DNA of 64,000 nucleotides from Saccharicrinis aurantiacus (lineage in GTDB: Bacteria; Bacteroidota; Bacteroidia; Bacteroidales; Marinilabiliaceae). Shown here piece after piece: positions 38,725-47,468 of the stretch (its first letter is position 1; each line of letters starts with the position of its first letter). The position numbers and the translations under genes are program-made. The notes under the pieces are model-generated. The model worked only from the letters and a program-made list of their open reading frames with translations. It was not told the DNA's origin and ran no database searches. The stretch is from positions 62,001 through 126,000 of the forward strand of contig NZ_LYBV02000038.1 of the NCBI RefSeq assembly GCF_001660705.2, in the 5' to 3' direction.

Positions 38725-41700
38725 ATGACTGATTTAAAATTATTATATACTCAAAAATTAGTGAGGCTAAGAGTAATGTTGACTTTTATGTTTTTGTGCG
38801 TTTGTGCTTGTGTTTCATTAGCATCATCAACGCAAGTTTTTACGGTTAACGAAGGGCTTAGCTTAAATGAAGTTAGGGGAGTTTATCAGGATAAATATTT
38901 AAAGTACATCTGGATTTATACCCAAAATGGTTTGAATTGCTATAATGGGCACAGCATTGAGAAACTATATCTTGAGCGTGATAGTTTAAAGTCGAATAAC
39001 TTTATAAATGATATTACTGAAGATAATTTGAATCAGCTTTGGCTTGCCACCAATATTGGTTTGGCTTGTTATAACTATGTGAGTAAGGAATGGATGCCAT
39101 TACCACTTTATTTGCAGAAGGAGAAATACCAGCATATATGTATGTTTAATGATAGCTTATTATATGGAATAAGAAATCATGAGTTGGTAGAGCTTAAAAT
39201 TCAGGGCGAAAATGTCTCTATGCATGAAGTATCTATCCCCGCCAAAGCGGTAAATGATATTACTGTTGTAGATGATCAACTTATTATAGCCTCGTCGAGA
39301 GGAATATTCGCATACAAACCCAATGAAAAGCAAGTAGAAAGTATCATCCCTGCAATAAAAAAATGTACTCAGTTAAAATACTTAGCTAAAACTAATAGTA
39401 TTTGGATTAAGCAAAATAGTAGCAGTTTTATTATCCCAATAGAAAATGGGCACTTTGATGTTTCGGGCATGAAAGACTACCATATTTATTTGCGGAAACA
39501 GACTGGTATTGATTATAAAATTGGAGATGTTGCTTTTTCGGATGGTAAATATTGGTTTGCTACGCAGCAAGGTTTGATTTCGGTTGATAATGCAAGCCAA
39601 AATATTAAGTTTAAGAATCCTCCAAACTATTGGATGAATTCCTTGCTTGCGGATAATAAAGGTAATTTATGGTGCGGAACATGGCAAAAGGGCGTGGTGA
39701 AATATGCCAATCGAGAAACGCTTTTTAATACTTACAGAAAGACGGATACGGATAGTAAGATACCATCAGGCTTAATCAGTAGCATTTTAGAAATAGACAG
39801 CAATAGCATTGCTTTGGCTACAGAAACAGCAGGTTTAGTAATATATGACAGAGCCAAGGGCCAATTTAAAAGCGCAAAAGGCAATGACTACCAATTAAGC
39901 AGCAACATTATGCACTGCGTTAAAAAAGATTGGGAGGGAAGAGTTTGGAGCGGATATTACGACAATGGTTTTAATATTATTTCAGGAAAGAATAAAGAAA
40001 TTTACAATACCGTAATTAATGCTTTCTTAAGTAGGAATGCTCGCATAACCTGTGATGATTTTTGCTTTGATGATAAGAACAAGATCATATACATTGCTAC
40101 TACTTTTGGTGTGCTAAGCTTCGATACCGAATCGCTACAGATATCAACTTTGATAAAAAGTAATGAGGGATATATTTCCTCCCTTTTTAAGGATGAGAAA
40201 GATAACCTTTGGATAGCCTCTAAAAACGGATTGAAGATCTATGATTTAAAATCAGATTCATACAATATAGAATTGGAAAAGAAGGCTCAAAAAATGGGGC
40301 TAACTTCCGTTGGGATAACCTCCATTTACTGCGATTCAAAAAATAATATTTGGATTGGAACCTATGGCGATGGGCTTTATTATTACCAAACAAATAAGGG
40401 TTTTATTGAAGCAATACAACAGGCTGAGCATATCGATTTTAAGGTTGTATACAGTATTGTTGAAGATGATTTGGGTAGAATTTGGTTGGGCACAAATTCC
40501 GGTTTAGTAGCTTTTGATTATTCTACCAAACGCTTTTTAAATTATAAAAAGGTAGATGGCATACAAGACAATCAGTTTAACTATAATGCTGCAGCAAAAG
40601 CTAGTGACGGAACTCTATTTATGGGTGGTATCAATGGGTTTACTTATTTTAATCCTAAAAACATCAAAGCCAATATAGAGCTTCCTAGTCCTGTTGTTTC
40701 AGATATTACTATTGGAAACGATCACTACAACGTTGGTCAACTCGCCACTGGGTTGTCAACCAGCTACGATAAAAATAGCTTCGAAATTTCTTTTTTTACA
40801 CCAGATTATACCTTTTCTGAAAGCTATATCTATAAATATTTTTTAGAGGGTTATTCAAGCGAGGAGCGGCTTTGTACTAAAGGAACCAATAAAGTCTTTT
40901 TTTCCAATGTTCCACCCGGCAAGTATAAGCTAAAGTTATGGGTTGCACTTCCTAATTCGGCATGGTCAGCGCCTACTTATAGTCCTGAAATTATTATACA
41001 TCCTCCGTGGTATAAATCAAATGTGGCTTATATCCTTTATGTAGTTATTTTACTTGCACTATTTTTTATTACTTATCGCATTACTCGAAAGCAAGCCTTA
41101 TACAAAAGTTCCATTGCATTGGCTAAATTAGAGAAGAAGCAAGCAGAAGAAATCAATCAGGCAAAACTTCGTTTCTTTACTGATATTGCACATGAAATCC
41201 GAACACCTCTGACTCTAATTTTGGGTCCGATAAAAGAAATATTTGTAAGCAGAAAGCTTGATTATGAATTGCAGCATTCATTAAGCACGGTGCATAAAAG
41301 TGCCAATAAGCTCACAAACTTAATGGATGAATTGCTCTTGTTTCGGAAAGCTGAAAACGGCGCACTTCCTTTAAAGCTGCAGGAATGTAATATTGCCCAT
41401 CTTATTAAGGATAATTGCGAGTTGTATCAATATGAGTTGTCTGGCAAAAACATCGAGATCCATTATTTTATTGATGAGAATATAAAAATGGTATGCGATG
41501 CAGATAAAATTGAAAAAGTAATCACTAATCTTCTTAGTAATGCCATTAAACACACACCGAAGGACGGCACAATTAATATAAAGGTTGAGGAATTAAATAA
41601 GGGAATTGAACTTTCGGTACAAGATACTGGCAAAGGCATATCTTCCGATGAGATTAATACTATTTTTAATCGTTTTTACCAAACAGATAACAATAATCAG

Positions 41701-42648
41701 CATGGTTTTGGAATAGGATTGGCTCTTGCTAAAAAGATTATTGAGGCACATAATGGAACTCTGAATGCAGAAAGTTCACTAGAAAATGGTAGTACTTTTA
41801 GGGCTTTTATTCCTCAGCTTGTAGCTAATGTTCCGGGAGAATATAAATACGATAAGAATACCTCAGGTAAAGTATCTACTCAGAATACAGAAAAGGTGAC
41901 GATGAAGAATGCTCTTAAAGGAAGCATACTAATTGTGGAAGATAATGATGAAATCAGTAAGTACATTGCAAGCATATTTGAAAAGTATTACAACGTGACC
42001 GTAAAGCCTAATGGTAAAGAGGGTTTTGAATATGCTACCAATCACATTCCTGACATTATTATTTCTGATTATCAGATGCCCGAAATGAATGGAATTACCA
42101 TGTGCCAAAAGCTAAAGAGCGCGTTTATAACTTCGCATATTCCTGTTGTATTACTCTCTGCATACAACGAAGTGGAAGAACAACTTAAAGGCCTAGAGGT
42201 TGGTGCCGATGATTATATAGGAAAGCCCTTTAATAGTGATATTTTGTTACAGAAAATCAATAATATTCTTCAATCGCGTAAGCAATTAATTGAATCATTT
42301 AAAAAGGGTGATCATGTTGATTTATCTAATTTTGAGCAGCAAGACCAACGTTTTTTAGACAAGCTTAATAAAATTATTATGCGCGAAATGAAGCACGAGT
42401 ATTTTGGTGTGCCCTTGTTATGTGAGCAAATTGGAATTGGCAAAACCACATTAAACGATAAGCTAAGGCGTATGCTTGATGTTTCAACAGCAGAATATAT
42501 TAGAAAGATGCGCTTAAAAGAAGGTTATAGGTTAATTACTGAAGAGAATTTTTCGCCTTCAGATGCTGCTTATGCCTTGGGTTTTTCTCCTGCTTACTTT
42601 TCAAGTTGTTTTAAGAAAGAGTACGGTGTTTCACCGGGGAAGATTTAA
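38725..42648 (+). CDS. Hybrid two-component system regulator (HTCS)
   Basis: About 1307 residues in one polypeptide. A signal/TM segment (MLTFMFLCVCACVSLA) is followed by a periplasmic sensor made of Reg_prop propeller repeats (LWCGTWQKGVV, IWIGTYGDGLYYY, IWLGTNSGLVAF) and a Y_Y_Y domain. A TM helix comes at about residue 775 (VAYILYVVILLALFFITY). The cytoplasmic part has HisKA with His823 in AHEIRTPLTL, an HATPase, a receiver with Asp1115 in IIISDYQMPEMNG, and a C-terminal AraC-type DNA-binding domain. Such HTCS proteins sense oligosaccharides and activate nearby utilisation genes; the divergent GH operon is the obvious target. The start at 38725 is preferred; 38650 adds 25 residues. Confidence 0.93.
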   Translation: MTDLKLLYTQKLVRLRVMLTFMFLCVCACVSLASSTQVFTVNEGLSLNEVRGVYQDKYLKYIWIYTQNGLNCYNGHSIEKLYLERDSLKSNNFINDITEDNLNQLWLATNIGLACYNYVSKEWMPLPLYLQKEKYQHICMFNDSLLYGIRNHELVELKIQGENVSMHEVSIPAKAVNDITVVDDQLIIASSRGIFAYKPNEKQVESIIPAIKKCTQLKYLAKTNSIWIKQNSSSFIIPIENGHFDVSGMKDYHIYLRKQTGIDYKIGDVAFSDGKYWFATQQGLISVDNASQNIKFKNPPNYWMNSLLADNKGNLWCGTWQKGVVKYANRETLFNTYRKTDTDSKIPSGLISSILEIDSNSIALATETAGLVIYDRAKGQFKSAKGNDYQLSSNIMHCVKKDWEGRVWSGYYDNGFNIISGKNKEIYNTVINAFLSRNARITCDDFCFDDKNKIIYIATTFGVLSFDTESLQISTLIKSNEGYISSLFKDEKDNLWIASKNGLKIYDLKSDSYNIELEKKAQKMGLTSVGITSIYCDSKNNIWIGTYGDGLYYYQTNKGFIEAIQQAEHIDFKVVYSIVEDDLGRIWLGTNSGLVAFDYSTKRFLNYKKVDGIQDNQFNYNAAAKASDGTLFMGGINGFTYFNPKNIKANIELPSPVVSDITIGNDHYNVGQLATGLSTSYDKNSFEISFFTPDYTFSESYIYKYFLEGYSSEERLCTKGTNKVFFSNVPPGKYKLKLWVALPNSAWSAPTYSPEIIIHPPWYKSNVAYILYVVILLALFFITYRITRKQALYKSSIALAKLEKKQAEEINQAKLRFFTDIAHEIRTPLTLILGPIKEIFVSRKLDYELQHSLSTVHKSANKLTNLMDELLLFRKAENGALPLKLQECNIAHLIKDNCELYQYELSGKNIEIHYFIDENIKMVCDADKIEKVITNLLSNAIKHTPKDGTINIKVEELNKGIELSVQDTGKGISSDEINTIFNRFYQTDNNNQHGFGIGLALAKKIIEAHNGTLNAESSLENGSTFRAFIPQLVANVPGEYKYDKNTSGKVSTQNTEKVTMKNALKGSILIVEDNDEISKYIASIFEKYYNVTVKPNGKEGFEYATNHIPDIIISDYQMPEMNGITMCQKLKSAFITSHIPVVLLSAYNEVEEQLKGLEVGADDYIGKPFNSDILLQKINNILQSRKQLIESFKKGDHVDLSNFEQQDQRFLDKLNKIIMREMKHEYFGVPLLCEQIGIGKTTLNDKLRRMLDVSTAEYIRKMRLKEGYRLITEENFSPSDAAYALGFSPAYFSSCFKKEYGVSPGKI

Positions 42649-42796
42649 TGATGTAATCCTTGATAATCAACTCTCCTGAGTCTTCGTCCAATAGAATAGT
42701 ACTAATTATCTTACACTTATAATTAATATAAGAACGTAATTGCGCCTTGCTCTTGTCTTCTTCAGTATAAATATGGTAATGCTTCGTTGTTGGTAG
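42646..42796 (-). other. Short coding-like open frame, possible gene remnant
   Basis: A minus-strand frame reads KHYHIYTEEDKSKAQLRSY, then INYKCKIISTILLDEDSGEL, and continues into the antisense of the HTCS 3' end. It has no start codon, and the family is not recognised. It may be the eroded tail of a lost gene. Confidence 0.2.
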
Positions 42797-42848
42797 TTAC
42801 TAATACGCGCTTATATGGTTCAAAATTTATGAGAAAATGTATATTAAG

Positions 42849-42997
42849 TAGGAAAAAATGTCTACCGAGCTTGCAAAAATGTCTACCAAGGAGGAAGAAA
42901 TGTCTACCGAAGGCGAAAAAATGTTTACCAGATAGGAAGGAGACTCTACCAGACAGGAAGTAGTGTCTACCGAGCTTGACATTGTATCTACCGAATA
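42849..42997. repeat. 21-bp tandem repeat, seven units
   Basis: The core TGTCTACC, or a close variant, occurs at 42859, 42880, 42901, 42922, 42943, 42964 and 42985, exactly every 21 bases. The unit resembles tgtctaccgagcttgcaaaa. Because 21 is seven codons, each frame gives heptads: KMSTExx in one, KKCLPxx in another (ATG at 42829, 44 codons to a TAG), KNVYxxx in the third and LGRHFFx on the minus strand. All frames contain stops, so the array is probably non-coding. It sits between the HTCS and Sua5 genes. Confidence 0.85.
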
Positions 42998-43172
42998 GGA
43001 AGAAGCCTATATTACATACAATTGATGAAGTATATGGGTCTATTCAATAAACTGAATTACAGACTATGTGTGTAGTTCTGCCCTTTTAATGCACAGTGCC
43101 GAAGTTTTCGTGTCACTTATAAAGTTGGTCCAAAACAGACTCAGTAAATCGTTAGTGCAGGAAGTATTAATG

Positions 43173-44132
43173 CTAAAGTATTGTTGAATCAGAAGCAGCT
43201 CGTTGTAATCTATCATTTATTGTTTTTCCTAAGCCATTGTCAGGGAATCGCTCAGCAATAATTACATCTAAATTCATTTTATCCAAATTATGAAGCGTAC
43301 TGAATAAATTGGAGGCAGCCTCTTCGAGGTCATTTTTATTGGATAAAGCAATTTGGTAAAAAACAGAATTACTATTTACTGTTGAATTGAATGTTATTAA
43401 ACCAATGCGTTTGTTTCTATATTGTTCTATGCTCTGTTCAATGTTATCCGATAAACAAAATTTAGTTGTGGGAGAGTAGTGCTTTAATAACATTCCCGGA
43501 GCATCAGGGGTGTTTTCTGATGTGTTTAATACAGTTAATTCACCTGCAACTTCTTCAATATCTTCCATTGATAAAGCTCCTAAACGAAATAGGATAGGGG
43601 TATTATTCTTAAAACCAATAATAGTAGATTCAACGCCTTTTTCACAGTTACCACCATCTAAAATGTAAGGTATTTTGTCGCCTAATTGCTCTTCAACATG
43701 GTGTGCACTGGTTGGACTTAAATAGTTAAAAGGGTTCGCACTTGGGGCTACAAGGGGGAAATCCAATTGGTTTAATAACTCTAATGTAACAGGGTGTCCT
43801 GGTAATCTTACCGCAACAGTTGATTTCCCTCCCGTAACTAAATCCGAAATACAATCCTGCTTATCAAGCACCATTGTCAGTGGTCCGGGCCAAAAGGCAT
43901 CTGCTAACTTATAAGCTAAAGGAGGAATATTTGTAGCTATTTTGGCTAAGTCATCAATACTTTTAATATGAACAATAAGCGGGTTGTAGAAAGGACGATT
44001 TTTTACTTCAAATATTTTCTTAATCGCTTTTTCACTGTAAGCACTACCTGCTAAACCATATACAGTTTCAGTGGGTATGGCTACTACGTCTTCTTGTTTT
44101 AAAAATTCCGCTGCTTGTTCTATATTGTTCAT
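43173..44132 (-). CDS. L-threonylcarbamoyladenylate synthase, Sua5 type
   Basis: A 319-residue Sua5-type enzyme that makes threonylcarbamoyl-AMP for the t6A37 modification of tRNAs reading ANN codons. The YrdC domain occupies about residues 1-200 (AIPTETVYGLAG, NRPFYNPLIVHI, FPLVAPSAN, GVESTIIGF), followed by the Sua5 C-terminal domain (GMLLKHYSP linker, then IGLITFNS ... ERFPDNGLGKTINDRL). The start MNNIEQAAEFLKQEDVVAIP is preferred to an ATG ten codons upstream, as it matches the family's N-terminus. Confidence 0.95.
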   Translation of the reverse strand: MNNIEQAAEFLKQEDVVAIPTETVYGLAGSAYSEKAIKKIFEVKNRPFYNPLIVHIKSIDDLAKIATNIPPLAYKLADAFWPGPLTMVLDKQDCISDLVTGGKSTVAVRLPGHPVTLELLNQLDFPLVAPSANPFNYLSPTSAHHVEEQLGDKIPYILDGGNCEKGVESTIIGFKNNTPILFRLGALSMEDIEEVAGELTVLNTSENTPDAPGMLLKHYSPTTKFCLSDNIEQSIEQYRNKRIGLITFNSTVNSNSVFYQIALSNKNDLEEAASNLFSTLHNLDKMNLDVIIAERFPDNGLGKTINDRLQRAASDSTIL

Positions 44133-44298
44133 TTGATGGTATTGATATTTTTGAGAGCACAAATGTATAGTATTCCTTGATAATCTTAAAATACTGACAC
44201 TTAATATTTATAGAAGTTGTTAAAAGTCATGCCGACAAACTGCGAGTAACATCTTAATTTTATGAGATTGAAACATGTATTTTATTTTGTCTCATAGA

Positions 44299-44395
44299 AC
44301 TCTCGTTTCATTGACTTCAGCTAATTTTTATTCCGTAGCTAAGGCTACGCAAGAAAAATTGAGCTTTGCCACTGAAAACCAATAGGTCACTCTCG
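44299..44395. mobile_element. MITE-like hairpin element with 7-bp flanking repeats
   Basis: A ~19-bp imperfect hairpin (44319-44339 with 44344-44365, core CGTAGC/GCTACG) lies inside longer imperfect inverted arms (ATTGaCTTCAG on the left; ATTGgTTTTCAG on the right read in reverse). ACTCTCG occurs in direct orientation at 44299-44305 and 44389-44395, as a target duplication would. It codes for nothing. Without a second copy it could be an ordinary intergenic hairpin. The rest of the 44133-44511 gap holds only the DUF4914 terminator. Confidence 0.35.
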
Positions 44396-44424
44396 AAATT
44401 TCCAGATAACATTAAACAACTTTA

Positions 44425-44464
44425 TAAAAAAGAAATACGGTAACTGCATAAAGCAATTACCGTA
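44425..44464 (-). terminator. Terminator of the DUF4914 gene
   Basis: On the minus strand TACGGTAATTGC pairs with GCAGTTACCGTA through a UUUAU loop (one wobble), followed by a T-rich run; it lies 48 bases past the stop codon. Confidence 0.8.
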
Positions 44465-44511
44465 ATTTAGGTCATCTGAGTTAATTATAAATTACTCAGT
44501 ATTTCGTAATC

Positions 44512-46443
44512 TTATTTAAAATCTTCTACTTTTTTGAACGAGTAATCGTACTCAAAACTCATTGGTACAATTTGGTTGTACTCTTCAATAGTTGCATCAT
44601 TTAAACAAGCCTCAATAATCTTACGTCCTGTTTCCATTAATCCTGGTTGTAAGTATTGCTTTAATTCTTTTTTAAAGAATTCAGTTAACTCAGCAGCACC
44701 TGCATCATAACCTTCAACACCAACTTCTGGTTGCTTGTAAACTTTTAATAATTGCTTAGGAATTTTAGAACCTTCAATTGTTAAGTAGTTTAACTCATAT
44801 CCTAATAAAGGACAACGAGAATCTTGGTATTGATCTTCGCGTAACTTAGCAGCACCACGACGCGTCATGTACTCACGCATTAATAACTGAGGTTTGAAAC
44901 CTACTTTCCAAGAACCAATGTTTTGATTAGGTACTAATGTAAATGTAGTACGTGGCGTATCAATAATTTGCTTTAATAACATGTTAGCATGATCCACTTT
45001 TTTACCAGTAGCAAATGGCCAGTATGAACCAACACCTTCACTCTGCATAGAACCATCACTTACAATAGATGGGTTTTTGTGTCCACGAGGAGCAACCAAA
45101 CGCCATAACCAAGCTAATGCTGGCGGTAAAATATGGAACATACCTGCAATACCGTAAGTAGGCTCTCCTTTAGTACACTGAGGAGCACGTAAACCAAATG
45201 AGCGAACATCAACAGCTACTGGGCGGTCAATTACGTTTGGCATAATCTTACGAGGGATTACCACACGTGGGTTCGGACACTTTTTACCTGGCTCATCTTC
45301 GATGTGATCCCAAATAAGAGCAGTAGAATCTGGATTAGTATCAATGTTTAAGAATAATAATGGCTCTTTAGGATTAATACAAGTTTTCTCTAGTGTTGGA
45401 TCATCACCATATTCGTTTACTGAATCCACACGAACGAACCAAGAGTTCTCAGCATCAACGATACGTAATTTACCATCAGCTTCTTGAACAGAAGGGTGAC
45501 AGAAAGCCATATCATCAGCAACCGGACGGAAAGCACAAGACTTAGGAATCTCAACGTGCTTAGTTTCGCCAGTAACAATGTTCTGACCTAATAAAATACC
45601 ACCTTCAGGCTCACGTAAAAGGTGTTGGTGTAACTCTGATTTACCACCACCAGAAGCACCCTCGTGCATAAACGTAGTAATGTTATCGTAAGGAGAAATA
45701 GCCTCTACTGCAGAACAGTGAGCTGTTACCCATCCTTCTTTTTCACCTTGAGTTAATAATACTCCGTAAACACCTTTTTTAGCAGATGGTCCTGGGTATA
45801 AGTTATATGAATATAATTCGTGAACTTCGTCAGTACGGTTGTGAACTACAACTTGTTTACCTTCAAAGTGTGTATGACGGAATACAGGAGCTACAAAAAT
45901 AGAAGACTTAATTTCCATTCCTTCTTTCAAATCCTCAAGCGATTTCATTTCCTGAAGCATAGCCAAACCTAAAGCGAAGAATCCAGCATTAGCAGGAGCA
46001 ATAGCAATACCTAAAGAACCAATTCCGGCACGACCTGCAAAATAGAAGAATACAGCTAGGTCTTGTGCTTTCATCCATTCAAATGTTTCGCCTTGAATTT
46101 TTGAGAACTCATACCCAAACTTATCTTTAAATTTAGTTTTGTCTGTTGGTTTATCATCAGCAATGGCCATAGTTCCAGGGTCTCTACGACGCATGTATGA
46201 CTCTGTGTAGTTTGCTGAAATACCATTCTTTACACGATGAACAACAGCTTCTGTGTATTCACCTTTTCCAGGTACATCATATTTAACTTCGAATTCTAAA
46301 TTTTCTTTACCATTGGTTGCAGCATTTGCAAGCTCCTCAGTACTATTAAAAAAAGTAACACTTTTTGCTTCATTTAAAAGCGTAGCAACATTATCTGGTA
46401 ATGCAATCTTTAGTTTCTCAAGATGTTGTTGTAAGTCTGTCAT
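44512..46443 (-). CDS. DUF4914 protein, PEPCK-like P-loop protein
   Basis: A 643-residue soluble protein matching my recollection of DUF4914. Its most telling motif is HEGASGGGKSELHQHL (about residues 258-273), a kinase-1-like loop of the kind seen in phosphoenolpyruvate carboxykinases. The same GGGKSE core occurs in the 1151-residue PEPCK-like protein 1 kb upstream on the same strand. Other conserved-looking blocks are FAGRAGIGSLGIAIAPANAG and GSYWPFATGKKVDHANMLLK. There is no leader, so it is cytoplasmic. It lies 59 bases downstream of an XRE-cupin regulator and is probably co-transcribed. Function is unknown; a phosphoryl-transfer or decarboxylase role in C3/C4 metabolism is inference. Confidence 0.75.
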   Translation of the reverse strand: MTDLQQHLEKLKIALPDNVATLLNEAKSVTFFNSTEELANAATNGKENLEFEVKYDVPGKGEYTEAVVHRVKNGISANYTESYMRRRDPGTMAIADDKPTDKTKFKDKFGYEFSKIQGETFEWMKAQDLAVFFYFAGRAGIGSLGIAIAPANAGFFALGLAMLQEMKSLEDLKEGMEIKSSIFVAPVFRHTHFEGKQVVVHNRTDEVHELYSYNLYPGPSAKKGVYGVLLTQGEKEGWVTAHCSAVEAISPYDNITTFMHEGASGGGKSELHQHLLREPEGGILLGQNIVTGETKHVEIPKSCAFRPVADDMAFCHPSVQEADGKLRIVDAENSWFVRVDSVNEYGDDPTLEKTCINPKEPLLFLNIDTNPDSTALIWDHIEDEPGKKCPNPRVVIPRKIMPNVIDRPVAVDVRSFGLRAPQCTKGEPTYGIAGMFHILPPALAWLWRLVAPRGHKNPSIVSDGSMQSEGVGSYWPFATGKKVDHANMLLKQIIDTPRTTFTLVPNQNIGSWKVGFKPQLLMREYMTRRGAAKLREDQYQDSRCPLLGYELNYLTIEGSKIPKQLLKVYKQPEVGVEGYDAGAAELTEFFKKELKQYLQPGLMETGRKIIEACLNDATIEEYNQIVPMSFEYDYSFKKVEDFK

Positions 46444-46492
46444 CTTTCTTGTTTATTTTATGATTAATGTTATAATTTTCTATATTTCACTT

Positions 46493-46511
46493 ATGCATTT
46501 GATTAATGCAT
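46493..46511. promoter_or_regulatory. Palindrome between the regulator and DUF4914 genes
   Basis: ATGCATT-TGATT-AATGCAT (7-5-7) overlaps the stop codon of the XRE-cupin gene, about 50 bases ahead of the DUF4914 start. It may be an operator or a processing hairpin. Confidence 0.3.
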
Positions 46512-47057
46512 GTCAGGAGGGGTTATTACCCATATCACTTCAGTGGTTTCATCAGATTCATTGTAGGCTTCGTGCGATCTATTTGAATTAAAATAGAAGC
46601 TGTCTTTTTCCTGAAGTGTATATTTCTTTTCTTTGAATTGAAGTACTATTTCTCCCTTTAAAACAAAGCAAAATTCTTGTCCAGGATGCGTTCTCATAAT
46701 GTTTTTAGAGTTTGAACCCGGTTTAAACTCAATTAAAAAAGCTTCCATTTGTTTACCATTGCCATGATTCGATAACAAATACAAAGATGCACCTGATTGA
46801 TTCTGCTCAACAAAATGCTTTTCATCAAATTTAACTAGGGGATTGTTCGTTACAACTTCATTCTCTCCAATTAGTTCTCCAACGGATGAGTGTAGGTTAT
46901 CTGCAATAGATTTTAGAGTAACAATTGAAGGCGATGCTTTAGCATTTTCAATCTGAGATAAGGCACTTGAGCTAATACCAACTCTTTTTGCCAAATCATT
47001 AAGTTGCATATGTAATGCCTCTCTTTTTCTCTTTATTCTAATGCCCAATCTCTTCAT
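46503..47057 (-). CDS. XRE-family regulator with C-terminal cupin
   Basis: A 184-residue transcription factor. Residues ~1-60 are an XRE helix-turn-helix (LNDLAKRVGISSSALSQIEN, then ASPSIVTLKSIADNL). Residues ~105-184 are a small-ligand-binding cupin (MRTHPGQEFCFVLKGEIVLQ, then LQEKDSFYFNSNRSHEAYN). Members often sense a metabolite of the neighbouring pathway. The start is fixed by the promoter: a -7 element at 47082-47089 lies inside the longer alternative reading (47111), so MKRLGIRIKRKREAL is correct. Repeated AATTAAGCAA sites overlap the -33 region, suggesting autoregulation. Confidence 0.9.
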   Translation of the reverse strand: MKRLGIRIKRKREALHMQLNDLAKRVGISSSALSQIENAKASPSIVTLKSIADNLHSSVGELIGENEVVTNNPLVKFDEKHFVEQNQSGASLYLLSNHGNGKQMEAFLIEFKPGSNSKNIMRTHPGQEFCFVLKGEIVLQFKEKKYTLQEKDSFYFNSNRSHEAYNESDETTEVIWVITPPDMH

Positions 47058-47081
47058 TAATGTATGATTTTGTAATCGTTG

Positions 47082-47112
47082 CAAAGGTAATAATCGAAGG
47101 TAATTAAGCAAA
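47082..47112 (-). promoter_or_regulatory. Promoter of the XRE-cupin gene
   Basis: On the minus strand TTTG (47112-47109), 19 bases, then TACCTTTG (47089-47082): a textbook Bacteroidota promoter 24 bases before the start codon at 47057. Confidence 0.75.
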
Positions 47113-47140
47113 GTTAAATGGAATTAAGCAATACTTAATT
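47102..47140. promoter_or_regulatory. Two-site operator overlapping the XRE-cupin promoter
   Basis: AATTAAGCAA begins at 47102 and 47122, a 20-base period. The upstream copy is a perfect 7-5-7 inverted repeat (AATTAAG-CAATA-CTTAATT, 47122-47140). The other is imperfect (AATTAAGCAAAGTTAA, 47102-47117) and covers the -33 element. This suits an autorepressing XRE protein. Confidence 0.55.
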
Positions 47141-47412
47141 TCTATGTTATTGAGCATAATTTGTTAATATCAGATGTAATATGCTTACAATCTAGTTGTT
47201 TGTGTAGTTGTTTTGTTAAGAAGTGTAAATGAACTTCATTAAGTATCCAAGGATTTTTGGATAGTAGATACTAGTTATTAGTTTACTTAAATGGGAATGC
47301 GATTATGTAAATCTTATGCCTTGAAATCAATCTCTATCAGCGCATATACTTTACTATAAAGATAATGATATCAGGAGATCATTAAACGTGATATCAAAGG
47401 TTATTGTATGGA
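47141..47412. other. Gene-free stretch ahead of the XRE-cupin promoter
   Basis: The part of the 47058-47468 gap between the operator and the PEPCK-like terminator; I see no gene or structured element in it. Confidence 0.4.
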
Positions 47413-47447
47413 GCAAAAAAAAGGCTACCTGTTTCCAGATAGCCTTT
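47413..47447 (-). terminator. Terminator of the PEPCK-like gene
   Basis: On the minus strand AAAGGCTATCTG pairs with CAGGTAGCCTTT (12 bp, one wobble) followed by a T8 run, 22 bases past the stop codon. Confidence 0.88.
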
Positions 47448-47468
47448 GTATATATAATCAATTATTGA

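Noticed and set aside
42829-42963. 44-codon gene made of KKCLP heptads
   Set aside because: It exists only because a 21-bp repeat keeps any stop-free frame open; all three frames and the minus strand give equally regular heptads, each eventually broken by stops.
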